Origin: UBA4951 sp963616935
GTDB lineage: Bacteria; Bacillota_I; Bacilli_A; RFN20; CAG-826
Reading direction: 5' to 3'
Length of the DNA: 64,000 nucleotides
NCBI GenBank assembly: GCA_963616935.1
Contig: CAVEMS010000003.1
Location: 1 to 64,000, forward strand
Part shown: in pieces, positions 35,751 to 44,483 of the stretch
How the letters are laid out: each line of letters opens with the position of its first letter
Numbering within the stretch: position 1 is the first letter of the stretch
Made by a program: the position numbers and the translations under genes
The notes under the pieces: generated by a model
Seen by the model: the letters and a program-made list of their open reading frames with translations, nothing else
The model's database searches: none
Told to the model about the DNA's origin: nothing

Positions 35751-37106
35751 TCAATCTATAACTATCGGCTCGCGCAGATCTTTATGTATCGTCTTAATCT
35801 CCACGCCCTCTAGCTTGAGGCTATCGACATAACGGAAATATATCCCCGAAGCGGGTAGCACTTTGCCATAGACATACACCTCAGGGTATTCGTAAGCAAT
35901 TTCGCTCACATCCCTCTCATATTCGGAAACGCCGCCATCAAGCTCCATATGGACATTCGACAAGGAAATATTCTCCAAATGTCTTTCCTTTAAGCCACAA
36001 ACATTCGAGGTAAATTGCCATGGCTTCTTCTCATCATTCGATTCAATCGCGATGTTTTCGGCAACGCCGAACACTCTAGGATCTTGGAAAGAATCGCCCT
36101 TCTTGAAGGAATCGTAATTCCAGGCGATGCTTTGATAGGGTTCATAAGGACCTTTCGCGATGATGTTAGAGATACTGATATTTTTAATCGCTCCAACATC
36201 CCTTCCTTTCGGACCTCTTAAGCGTTTGCCCAAATGGATGAATAGCGGCGCGTTGACGTTATTCATCTTGATGTTAGATATCTTGATGTTATCGATGATG
36301 CCTCCATCGACCGATTCGATGGATATGCCGGTTATCCTCGTGTTCTTGATATCGATATCGTGTATGTCGATATCATAGAATCCACCGTTGCTCTCCGTGC
36401 CGAATTTTATAGCATTGCAGCGTGATGATATAACACAGTTCTTAACTTCAATATCCTTGCAAAAGTCCAGCCGATTGAGGGAATAAGACGACTTGAAGAC
36501 GATGCCGTCGTCACCAGAAAGGACGTCACAATTAGATATACGGACATGTTTCGAATTGTCCGGGGATATGCCATCTATGTAGACGCGCATCTTGATCCCG
36601 TCTATATCGACACGCTCGCAACCAGCAAAATAGATGGCCAAGTCCGTCGCATGTAGTATCGTGAGCCCTTTTATGGACACGTTTTCGCATTCTTTAAGCG
36701 CAATGCATTTGGCTCCTCGATGAACCATGTTCCTAACGTTCTTCTCATCCCACACCGAACGCATATCAATCGTCGCTAATCCTTCTAGCGATATATTCTT
36801 GACGTGTTCGCCAACGAACATAGAACAATGGAAAAAACTATGCGAGGCATCTTGATAGAGAGGATAGTCAACCTTCTCGTCTCTTTCGTAATCGTCGAAG
36901 TTCTCGCTTCCTAGGATTTTGACCCCTTCTTCGAAATGTAGATGCGTGTCATCTTTCAAATGGATGGTCGAAAGAACATAAGAGCCAAGTGGAAAATAGA
37001 TGACGTTATCCGGATTCGAATATAAGTCAATTATCTTTTGGAGGCTCTTCGTCTCTAAGGAGCCATCGCCTTTTAAGCCGTGTTCGAGAACGTTTATTCT
37101 CTTCAT
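35751..37106 (-). CDS. GH28-like (polygalacturonase/rhamnogalacturonase-type) enzyme
   Basis: The 451-residue product is a right-handed parallel beta-helix of the GH28 type, with no signal peptide, so cytoplasmic. Motifs are YIDGISPDNSKHVRISNCDV, then SGDDGIVFKSS (the two Asp of the active site) and SSRCNAIKFGTESNGG, which takes the place of the standard GHG turn. It probably removes galacturonate or a related residue from imported oligosaccharides; the altered turn makes the exact bond uncertain. It is last in the 16-gene operon and overlaps uxaC by 4 bases (ATGA). Confidence 0.82.
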   Translation of the reverse strand: MKRINVLEHGLKGDGSLETKSLQKIIDLYSNPDNVIYFPLGSYVLSTIHLKDDTHLHFEEGVKILGSENFDDYERDEKVDYPLYQDASHSFFHCSMFVGEHVKNISLEGLATIDMRSVWDEKNVRNMVHRGAKCIALKECENVSIKGLTILHATDLAIYFAGCERVDIDGIKMRVYIDGISPDNSKHVRISNCDVLSGDDGIVFKSSYSLNRLDFCKDIEVKNCVISSRCNAIKFGTESNGGFYDIDIHDIDIKNTRITGISIESVDGGIIDNIKISNIKMNNVNAPLFIHLGKRLRGPKGRDVGAIKNISISNIIAKGPYEPYQSIAWNYDSFKKGDSFQDPRVFGVAENIAIESNDEKKPWQFTSNVCGLKERHLENISLSNVHMELDGGVSEYERDVSEIAYEYPEVYVYGKVLPASGIYFRYVDSLKLEGVEIKTIHKDLREPIVID

Positions 37107-38482
37107 AATTTGAGACCGAAATAATTGACGCAGTTATTGAAGGATATATCTTCGACGACCTTCCCCACTAAAGAGATATCGTCAGTCATTTGCCCGCTTT
37201 CGATTAATTTCCCTAAATAATCGCATAGGATCCTACGGAAATAATGGTGTCTAGGATAGGATAAGAAGCTTCTCGAATCCGTTAGCATTCCGACAAACGC
37301 AGCCAAATGTCCACAAGAAGCGAGGTCGGAAAGATGTTTCTCCATTCCTGGCTTATTGTCTAGGAACCACCAAGCTGGACCGTACTGAATCTTCCCCTTA
37401 AGCGAAGAATCTTGGAAGCATCCCATAAGCGTTATCAACTCGAGATTCATCTTAGGATTGAGGTTAAAGAGAATCATCGGCGGCAAATGGGCCTCGCTAT
37501 TGAGCTTATCCATGAGCCTAGAGAGATTCTTGATACTGTTATCCTCGGCGATGGAATCATAACCGGTATCGAGTCCAAGTTTGGAGAGCATCACGGAATT
37601 GTTGTTTCTCATCGCCCCGATATGGAGTTCGCTGCGGATATTGTATTTAGCATATAGGCCAAGCAAGAAATAGGTGAAGTATCCTTTGAATATCTTGCTT
37701 TCCTCATCCGATATCAAACCGCTTCTTCTTTTTAGGAAGACCTTCGCGGCATCTTCTTTGCTCGCTATAGAATAGACGCCTTCAAGAGCGGTGTCAGAGG
37801 CCACGCAGCCAACTTTGATGAAGTTTTCTAGACGGTTTTCGACGGCTTTTTCCAATTCATCCAACGAGTCAATTGAGCCAAGTTTTGCAAGGAAATCGTT
37901 ATATTTGTCCGCTTCGATATTCATTATCTTATCCGCTCTGAAAGCAGGAATGACCTTAAATGAATAATTCTTTTTCTTAATGTCCTCGAAAACCTTTAGA
38001 TCATCGAATATCTCATTAGTAGTGAAGATCGCTTTGACGTTAGATCCTTCGATCAAGGAAACAGGCGAGACGTGATGCTTCTTGATATAGGCATTGCATT
38101 CTTCCCAAATCTTATCGGCATTCTCTTCATTTATTTCAAGTTCGCAGCCGAAGAATTCCTTGAGCTCAACTTGCGACCAGTGATACAAAGGATTGCCAAA
38201 CGCCGTTCCAAGGGTTTTGCAATACGCTTTAAACTTCTCTTTGTTTGGCTTATCGCCTGTTATATAGGATTCATCGATCCCGTAATTGCGCATCAATCGC
38301 CATTTATAATGATCGCCGCCAAGCCAAACCTCGAAGATGTCGTTGAATTCCTTATTCTCGAGAATCTGATATTCGGATAGATGGCAATGATAATCGAAGA
38401 TCGGCATCTTCTTCGCATGATCGAAATAAAGTTTCTTTGCCGCATCGTTAGTCAACAAAAAATCATCCTTCAAATAACTCAT
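37103..38482 (-). CDS. uxaC: Uronate isomerase UxaC
   Basis: The 459-residue product is a full-length glucuronate/galacturonate isomerase: MPIFDYHCHLSEYQI (metal-binding HxH) near residue 30, FNDIFEVWLGGDHYKWRLMR, SHWSQVEL-like text in YHWSQVELKEFFG, GAMRNNNSVM, then PARWWF-like GPAWWFLDNKPGM and LTDSRSFLSYPRHHYFRRILC. It turns D-galacturonate into D-tagaturonate (and D-glucuronate into D-fructuronate). It overlaps uxaA by an ATGA, so translation is coupled. AAAGGAG precedes the start. Confidence 0.95.
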   Translation of the reverse strand: MSYLKDDFLLTNDAAKKLYFDHAKKMPIFDYHCHLSEYQILENKEFNDIFEVWLGGDHYKWRLMRNYGIDESYITGDKPNKEKFKAYCKTLGTAFGNPLYHWSQVELKEFFGCELEINEENADKIWEECNAYIKKHHVSPVSLIEGSNVKAIFTTNEIFDDLKVFEDIKKKNYSFKVIPAFRADKIMNIEADKYNDFLAKLGSIDSLDELEKAVENRLENFIKVGCVASDTALEGVYSIASKEDAAKVFLKRRSGLISDEESKIFKGYFTYFLLGLYAKYNIRSELHIGAMRNNNSVMLSKLGLDTGYDSIAEDNSIKNLSRLMDKLNSEAHLPPMILFNLNPKMNLELITLMGCFQDSSLKGKIQYGPAWWFLDNKPGMEKHLSDLASCGHLAAFVGMLTDSRSFLSYPRHHYFRRILCDYLGKLIESGQMTDDISLVGKVVEDISFNNCVNYFGLKL

Positions 38483-39879
38483 AAGGTTACTCCTTTCTTG
38501 AAAAACGCGATTTCCCGCTTATTCTCTTCTTTCGCGTGGTATTCACCATTTATCGTCGATAACACGAGCTCGAACAGCCTTTCGTCATCCATCGTCGATG
38601 CATCAAAGTCAATCCAATTGCTCTTATTTCTCGGCAAAATGGCATTCGAAGATATTTTTAGCGTTGGCACCACGGAGCTAAACGGGGTACCTCTACCGGT
38701 GGTGAACAAAATCAATTGGCAACCCGAAGCCGCTAACGCGGTCGCGGCGATCAAATCGTTGCCTGGGCCATTTAAGACCGACAAGCCCGGTTTTCTAACG
38801 ATTTCCGTATAGTCCAAGACGTCAACTATTGGGGTCGAGCCGGCCTTCGCGACGCAGCCTAAGGATTTCTCTTCCAGCGTCGTTATCCCGCCTTCTTTGT
38901 TTCCGGGGCTAGGATTCTCATAAACCGGGAAGCCCAAGTCCGTATAGTATTTCTTGAAATTCGTGATGAGAGCCAAATATTTCGTATAGGTCTTTTCGTC
39001 GACGCACTTATTCATGAGTATTTGCTCCGCTCCAAACATCTCTGGAACCTCAGTAAGAATCGAATATCCACCTAAAGAGACTATCCTATCGGATATCTTT
39101 CCGACCGTCGGATTGGCGCTTATGCCGCTGAAAGCGTCGGATCCGCCGCACTTAAGGCCGATTGCGAGTTCTCCAATGTTGCATCTTTCTCTTTTTAGGC
39201 CTCTCGCTTTGGAGACGAAATCTTTGATTATCGCCATTCCATATTCAATTTCGTCTTCTACTTCCTGGCAATTATAGAAAGCGATGTTATCGCGCCCATA
39301 TAGAGCAAGTTTTTCTTTGATTCCGTTGATCCCGTTGTTCTCGCAACCAAGCCCAACGAACAAAACGTATGTGGCATTGGGATTGAGAGCCAAGGAAACC
39401 AACAAATTTGCGATATTCTGCTGATCTTCGCCAAGTTGCGAGCAACCGAATTGATGCGTGAGCGCGAACACGCCGTCTATCGAGCCCAAATCAAGTTCCT
39501 TTGCCTTCTCTTCGAGTTCCTTGGCGACGCCATTGACGCATCCGACCGTTGGAATGATATAGATATCGTTTCTTATCCCAGCCCTGCCCTTCTTCCTAGG
39601 ATAGCCAAGAAAGGTCATCGATTTCTTCTCTATTCTTTTTAAAGATGGGTTATAGCCATAGGAAAAGGATTCCGACAAATGGCTTTCAAGGTTATGCGAA
39701 TGGACCCATTCGCCTTTCTTGATGTCGTTCTTAGCCCGCCCTATCGGGTAGCCGTATTTGATGACATAATCGCCTTTCTTGATGTCGCACAAAGCCATTT
39801 TGTGGCCATAAGGGATTTTGCCGCTTCGATCCAAGCAAATGGCGACGTTGTCCTTTTTATCGATTGAGATGAAATCCAT
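38479..39879 (-). CDS. uxaA: Altronate dehydratase UxaA
   Basis: The 466-residue product has the N-terminal SAF domain (about 1-75) followed by the large dehydratase part: YPRKKGRAGIRNDIYIIPTV, VNGVAKELE, FALTHQFGCSQLGED, KCGGSDAFSGISANP, EVPEMFGAE and TTGRGTPFSSVVPTLKIS. It removes water from D-altronate giving 2-keto-3-deoxygluconate. Both domains are in one chain, as in Gram-positive UxaA. It lies between uxaB (TGATG overlap) and uxaC (ATGA overlap). KDG kinase and aldolase genes are not within the window. Confidence 0.95.
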   Translation of the reverse strand: MDFISIDKKDNVAICLDRSGKIPYGHKMALCDIKKGDYVIKYGYPIGRAKNDIKKGEWVHSHNLESHLSESFSYGYNPSLKRIEKKSMTFLGYPRKKGRAGIRNDIYIIPTVGCVNGVAKELEEKAKELDLGSIDGVFALTHQFGCSQLGEDQQNIANLLVSLALNPNATYVLFVGLGCENNGINGIKEKLALYGRDNIAFYNCQEVEDEIEYGMAIIKDFVSKARGLKRERCNIGELAIGLKCGGSDAFSGISANPTVGKISDRIVSLGGYSILTEVPEMFGAEQILMNKCVDEKTYTKYLALITNFKKYYTDLGFPVYENPSPGNKEGGITTLEEKSLGCVAKAGSTPIVDVLDYTEIVRKPGLSVLNGPGNDLIAATALAASGCQLILFTTGRGTPFSSVVPTLKISSNAILPRNKSNWIDFDASTMDDERLFELVLSTINGEYHAKEENKREIAFFKKGVTL

Positions 39880-41255
39880 CAGATAACCTCTTTGCCTTCT
39901 TCGATCATTTTCACGAGCGTGATTATTTTATCAAATAGTCCTTCTATGGTCGTCAAATCCATTCCCCAAGCGTCGATATCAGACAAAAAGTCCTTGATAG
40001 TCTTGCCGGCAAGGAAATAGTTGAGGTACCTCTCGTCGTCTTTGACTTCGATATCTCTCGATGGGAGGTGGCAAACGTATTTGTCGCCGCATTTCTCGAT
40101 ATGACGATACATCGTGACTAAGTAAGCCAAACCAATGCTCAATAGAGGCGGAAGCTCTTCATTCTTATGATAATAATCGAGATAAGAAGGGAGGCATCTC
40201 GCTTTCCATTTGGACACCGAATTAAGCGCAATACTAGTTAACTGATGGTTTAGGAATGGATTACGGAAACGGGCGCGGACGTCGCTTGCGAATTTTCTCG
40301 TCGCTGATACGTCACTACTCACAAACGGAACGATTTCGTTATCCAGCGTGGCGTCTATGAAGTGAGTTAGTATCCCGCCATCCATCGCATCGTATACCGT
40401 CTCTTTCCCAAGCCATAATGCAGCAGGAACCAAATTCGTATGAGATCCATTAAGGACTCTGACTTTCCTTTTCTTATAATAGGCGATGTCATTAGTCAAA
40501 ACGACGTCGATGTTATGATGCCCGTCTTTTATTAACTCACGGATATTCCCCTTATCCTCGATGGCCCATAAACCAAAAGGCTCGCCAATCGACACAAGCT
40601 CATCCTCTTCCCCTATTAGATTCCATAAATGTTCTTTGGTTCTTTGGTCTTTTGGAAAGCCGGAAACGATGCGATCCACAAGGGTATTGCAGTAATAATT
40701 CGATTTTTCGTTCCATTTCTTGAAGTCTTCGCCAAGCCCCCATAGATCGATATAGGAATTAACTGAACGAAGAAGTTCATCGGCGTTGTTGTCTATTAAT
40801 TCGACTGGCAACAAATAAATCCCAGGCAATTTATTCTTATATCTCTCATATAACCATTTCGTGAGCTTGGCTGGATAAGTGATGTCTTCGAAATCATCGA
40901 TATCGTCTTTGGGATTGAAACGAATGCCCGCTTCAGTGGTGTTGGATACCAATATCTTCGTATCAGGGTCTTTGGCCAAACTATAGAAAGCGGTTTGATC
41001 AATAAAAGGATCGATAACCTTATCGATGACGTCGATCTTATAGACATCCTCGACGTCCTTGCCGTTTGAAACGCCCCTAAGAACGATATGGTACTTATTG
41101 TTTTGCTTAGCGAATCTATCTAGGTTTCCATATGGGATCGGTTTAACGATATCCACTGAATATTCGCCTGCTCCTTCTTTGTTCAAAGAGTCGAAATAGG
41201 CATCGACAAACGTCCTTAGGAAATTGCCTTCCCCTATTTGAATAATCTTAATCAT
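39879..41255 (-). CDS. uxaB: Tagaturonate reductase UxaB
   Basis: The 458-residue product belongs to the polyol-specific long-chain dehydrogenases. Its N-terminus IIQIGEGNFLRTFVDAYFD is the NAD-binding Rossmann loop; NTLVDRIVSGFPKDQ and KVRVLNGSHTNLVPAALWLG hold the substrate-binding and catalytic residues typical of UxaB. It reduces D-tagaturonate to D-altronate with NADH. Its presence without uxuA/uxuB in the operon points to galacturonate rather than glucuronate as the main uronate. GGAGAGAAGC precedes the ATG; it overlaps the YesL-like gene by 8 bases. Confidence 0.93.
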   Translation of the reverse strand: MIKIIQIGEGNFLRTFVDAYFDSLNKEGAGEYSVDIVKPIPYGNLDRFAKQNNKYHIVLRGVSNGKDVEDVYKIDVIDKVIDPFIDQTAFYSLAKDPDTKILVSNTTEAGIRFNPKDDIDDFEDITYPAKLTKWLYERYKNKLPGIYLLPVELIDNNADELLRSVNSYIDLWGLGEDFKKWNEKSNYYCNTLVDRIVSGFPKDQRTKEHLWNLIGEEDELVSIGEPFGLWAIEDKGNIRELIKDGHHNIDVVLTNDIAYYKKRKVRVLNGSHTNLVPAALWLGKETVYDAMDGGILTHFIDATLDNEIVPFVSSDVSATRKFASDVRARFRNPFLNHQLTSIALNSVSKWKARCLPSYLDYYHKNEELPPLLSIGLAYLVTMYRHIEKCGDKYVCHLPSRDIEVKDDERYLNYFLAGKTIKDFLSDIDAWGMDLTTIEGLFDKIITLVKMIEEGKEVI

Positions 41256-42102
41256 GCTTCTCTCCTTTTCTGACCAATCCTTTGTCGATGAGCTCTGGAT
41301 AATTACGTAGGTTTATATACCTATCGAAAACATAATTATAAAACAAAGAAGAAATCGTCAAGAGATAAGGCAAAAGGAATACGATAATGACCAATACGAC
41401 GATGTATTTGACGGCCATGAAAGACGTCATGAAAGATAAGAACAAAGGCGAGAGCAAAACGACGTCGAATAGCAAAACCTTTGGAAACTCCTTGATATAC
41501 ATAAGGATTCCATTCTTATAGAAGCCAAAGAAACCGCCTTGGTAGATGTTCGCTTGAAACAAGGCGAATAGCGTGGGCGGAAGCATAAACACCAGGAAGA
41601 GAACGATAGGAATCGATGAGAGTATCGCGTTATCCGTAAGGAAGGGCATCGCCGCATCGATTATTAGAATGGCTCCAACGAGGGCCATTGCAATCGCCAT
41701 GTATTTATAAACGTTCTTGATCCCAAGCAAGAAATCTTCCTTGAAGAAAAGAGGCTCTCCCCATACGATTTGCCGGACAATTCGCAAAGCCCCGCAAAAA
41801 GGAAGCGCAGCAAGAAAAAGAGTCGGGAAGATAATGCATGCGGCCGTGAAATGCGCTTTAAGGTTTAAAGAGTTGGCGTCTTCCAAGGAAAGCTCCGCAC
41901 TATTCACTCGGTAAGACAACGACAAAACGTAATAATCCCTGAAGAAGAGAACAACAAGCAACGGCAAAAGCCCAAGGAGCAAGAAAAGACCTAACAAAAG
42001 GAAAGTCTTCCATCGAAGCTTAAGCACATCGAAAAAGACCTGAGCGCGATTAGCTGGCAAATCGGAATATCCAAAATCGTTATCTCTCTTCTTTCTCTTC
42101 AT
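41248..42102 (-). CDS. YesL-like (DUF624) membrane protein
   Basis: The product (284 residues from the ATG at 42102) has about six membrane segments and the pattern of YesL-type proteins: RAQVFFDVLKLRWKTFLLLG near the start, GALRIVRQIVWGEPLFFKED and then a long polytopic remainder ending FDRYINLRNYPELID. DUF624 proteins are coded with sugar ABC transporters and pectin enzymes (yesL in Bacillus subtilis lies in the rhamnogalacturonan cluster); the role is unknown. A TTG eight codons upstream is the alternative start. The gene overlaps the ABC ATPase gene by 23 bases. Confidence 0.7.
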   Translation of the reverse strand: MKRKKRDNDFGYSDLPANRAQVFFDVLKLRWKTFLLLGLFLLLGLLPLLVVLFFRDYYVLSLSYRVNSAELSLEDANSLNLKAHFTAACIIFPTLFLAALPFCGALRIVRQIVWGEPLFFKEDFLLGIKNVYKYMAIAMALVGAILIIDAAMPFLTDNAILSSIPIVLFLVFMLPPTLFALFQANIYQGGFFGFYKNGILMYIKEFPKVLLFDVVLLSPLFLSFMTSFMAVKYIVVLVIIVFLLPYLLTISSLFYNYVFDRYINLRNYPELIDKGLVRKGEKHD

Positions 42103-42847
42103 CGTCTTTTTCTTTTCTTTCGCCAAAGTACGCCCTCACGAGGGATGACATGCTTGGGTTATCGCTATTCGACGCTTCGTATGGCGTGCCAACGAAAACG
42201 AACTTCCCCTCATCCATCAGATAAATCTTATCGGCGATAAGCATCGCTTCCCTTAGATTATGCGTCACGTATAGCGAGGTTATCTCTCTTTTCGACAACG
42301 TCTCCCTTATTAAAGGAATGATTTTGCTGGCCGCCATTTCATCGACATTCGATAACGGCTCATCGAGCAAGCAAACGCTTGGCATCTTGACTAAGGCTCT
42401 TGCGATCGCCACTCGTTGTTGCTGGCCGCCCGATATATGCCTTGGCTTTCTAGTCAGGCACATCTCTATTTGGAATTCCTTGGCGATTTCAATGACCCTT
42501 TCCTTTATCTCGTCGATCGGCGCTTTCAAAAGACGCAAAGGAAAGGCGATGTTATCGAAGACATTCATATCTGGATATAACGAATATTCCTGGGAAACGT
42601 ATGAGATATTTCGATTTTTGACCTTTATTTTGCCGATATCAGCATCATCAAAGAAGATTTTTCCATCGTAGTCGACGCCATCCGTAAGCGTCTTTAGCAA
42701 TGTCGTTTTCCCCGATCCCGATTCGCCTAGGATGACGTTTATTTTCCCATCTTCGAAAGAAGCCGTTAAATCATCGAAAACGACGATGTCTTTCTTTTTC
42801 TTCTCGTGATAGGAAACGTTAACGTGATCAAAGGAAATTTTAGGCAT
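42080..42847 (-). CDS. ABC transporter ATPase without TOBE domain (CUT1-type)
   Basis: The 255-residue product has Walker A GESGSGKT (41-48), signature HISGGQQQR (137-145), Walker B SVCLLDEP (157-164) and VTHNLREA with the H-loop. It resembles the first half of UgpC/MsmK but ends soon after, so the C-terminal regulatory OB/TOBE region is absent. It is in the same operon as a CUT1 binding protein and two permeases 14 kb upstream, and probably powers them. The shared MsmK-like ATPase elsewhere in the window (31123-32280) is a possible substitute. Overlaps the YesL-like gene. Confidence 0.88.
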   Translation of the reverse strand: MPKISFDHVNVSYHEKKKKDIVVFDDLTASFEDGKINVILGESGSGKTTLLKTLTDGVDYDGKIFFDDADIGKIKVKNRNISYVSQEYSLYPDMNVFDNIAFPLRLLKAPIDEIKERVIEIAKEFQIEMCLTRKPRHISGGQQQRVAIARALVKMPSVCLLDEPLSNVDEMAASKIIPLIRETLSKREITSLYVTHNLREAMLIADKIYLMDEGKFVFVGTPYEASNSDNPSMSSLVRAYFGERKEKDDEEKEER

Positions 42848-42849
42848 AT

Positions 42850-44475
42850 CTATCGAACCAATTCTACACCTTCCGGAACAACGATATGTTTTTCATCCTT
42901 GGAAACGTCTATCGATATTTGACCATATGGCGTAGGAATCGTGGCTTTGAAGAAATCTAAGCCCGATAGCCTAGGCTCTATCGACACTTTGGAGAAACCA
43001 GGTTCCAAAACCCTTAATCCGACTATATTCTCGAATATGTATTGGATGGGACCGCTACTCCAACCATGGCATAAACTATGCCTATAGCCCTTATAGCAAT
43101 ATTTGCCATGGTCGCCATGGAAATCCTTTTCCCCTTCTTTCGGGAGCTCGTCGATATGGCAAGAGCCTTCGATCCATTTAAGATCGAAATCCTCAAAGAA
43201 AGAAGTCGCCCCAACCTTAAGCATCCCGCCATAATATTCCTTCATTATCTCGTTGGCTTTATGCGAATCTTTCTTCGCAATGGCCGACAAGATAAAATAG
43301 CTCATATACGTCGATAACCCTTCTCCTCCATTTTCAGTCAAGATTTGCAGGGCTTTTTCGAAATCCACGGAATTCGAGAGGACTTGGAAGCTAAGCAACT
43401 GCTTTTCTTCTAAAACCTCGCTCTTTTTGCCTTTCTCGAGTCTTTTTACGAGTTCTCGCACGCTTTCGACATCGTATTCGAAGCCTTTGAATGCTTTTAA
43501 GGCGTTTTCGAAAATGAATAGCAATAGGTATCTATCACCCTCTTCTAGATTAGAGGACTCGCTACTTGGCCAATCGATGAAATAGCCCCTTTGGTAGAGA
43601 GGCTCCGCCTTCGAGTAATCGATATCGCCGGAAGGAGAAACGCTATCCAAGAATTGCTTGATGACGCCATTGATATAGGGAATACGCCCTTTGACGAAAT
43701 CGATATCTCCAGTCAAACGGTAATAATCGGAAACGATTTGGATATACCAAGCCGAATACGTCGGTATCGAGCCGAACCAAGAAGGGAGAGGAGAATGCTT
43801 TTCCGCCTCGATGATCGATCTCTCAATATAATTCTGTTTCCCGAAAATGTATGTGGCCGCCAAAACCTCTGGCTCCATATCGCCAACCCATACCAGCCTA
43901 TCTCTTTTGATGCCATCCCAGAGCATATTCTGAGAGCACAAATGGATAGTGTACCTTGCGGTATCGAATATCTTATTGATAAGCGAATCGTCGCATTCAA
44001 ATGTGCCTAGATACGGCAAATCGCGAAGCTTAGAGGCGGCAACGACATTCTTTAGCAAATACATTTTGTTCGGGGTTAGGAAATCGATCCTAACGAAACG
44101 GAAACCGGTGTCTCCCACGACAAAATCCGATAGATCGGGAACGTCGACGATGCTATCTCTGATCGCATGATCGTTTGTCGCGTTCTTTTGCCCGATATCG
44201 GCATTCGCCTCAGAGAGAGACTCGCCGAAACGGACGCGGATTTGTATTTTGCTCTTTTGCCCTTCTAGGTAAGAGGAAAGAATTCTGATTCCGCCGGCTA
44301 TTTCCTTGCCGAAATCCAAAACGATATATCCTTCGCCGAAGCAAGAGAGGCAATTTGAATCGGTAAGAAAAATCTGATCGTAATCGTTAACGAATAAGGC
44401 GTCTTCGTTATGGACGTTCTCGCTTTTGGAGACGATGCGAACCGCTCTTAAAAATGTTGTGACAATCTGACCCAT
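42850..44475 (-). CDS. GH78-like alpha-L-rhamnosidase (cytoplasmic)
   Basis: The 541-residue product matches the Bac_rhamnosid family: FGEGYIVLDFGKEIAGGIRI in the N-terminal beta domain, LDGIKRD-type WDGIKRDRLVWVGDMEPEV with the conserved Asp residues, and the six-hairpin barrel, ending HGWSSGPIQYIFENIVGL. There is no signal peptide. It is shorter than most GH78 enzymes (about 900), lacking some N-terminal beta modules. It would take L-rhamnose from imported rhamnogalacturonan pieces. AAAGGA lies before the ATG. Rhamnose catabolic genes are not in the window. Confidence 0.85.
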   Translation of the reverse strand: MGQIVTTFLRAVRIVSKSENVHNEDALFVNDYDQIFLTDSNCLSCFGEGYIVLDFGKEIAGGIRILSSYLEGQKSKIQIRVRFGESLSEANADIGQKNATNDHAIRDSIVDVPDLSDFVVGDTGFRFVRIDFLTPNKMYLLKNVVAASKLRDLPYLGTFECDDSLINKIFDTARYTIHLCSQNMLWDGIKRDRLVWVGDMEPEVLAATYIFGKQNYIERSIIEAEKHSPLPSWFGSIPTYSAWYIQIVSDYYRLTGDIDFVKGRIPYINGVIKQFLDSVSPSGDIDYSKAEPLYQRGYFIDWPSSESSNLEEGDRYLLLFIFENALKAFKGFEYDVESVRELVKRLEKGKKSEVLEEKQLLSFQVLSNSVDFEKALQILTENGGEGLSTYMSYFILSAIAKKDSHKANEIMKEYYGGMLKVGATSFFEDFDLKWIEGSCHIDELPKEGEKDFHGDHGKYCYKGYRHSLCHGWSSGPIQYIFENIVGLRVLEPGFSKVSIEPRLSGLDFFKATIPTPYGQISIDVSKDEKHIVVPEGVELVR

Positions 44476-44483
44476 AAGTTCCT

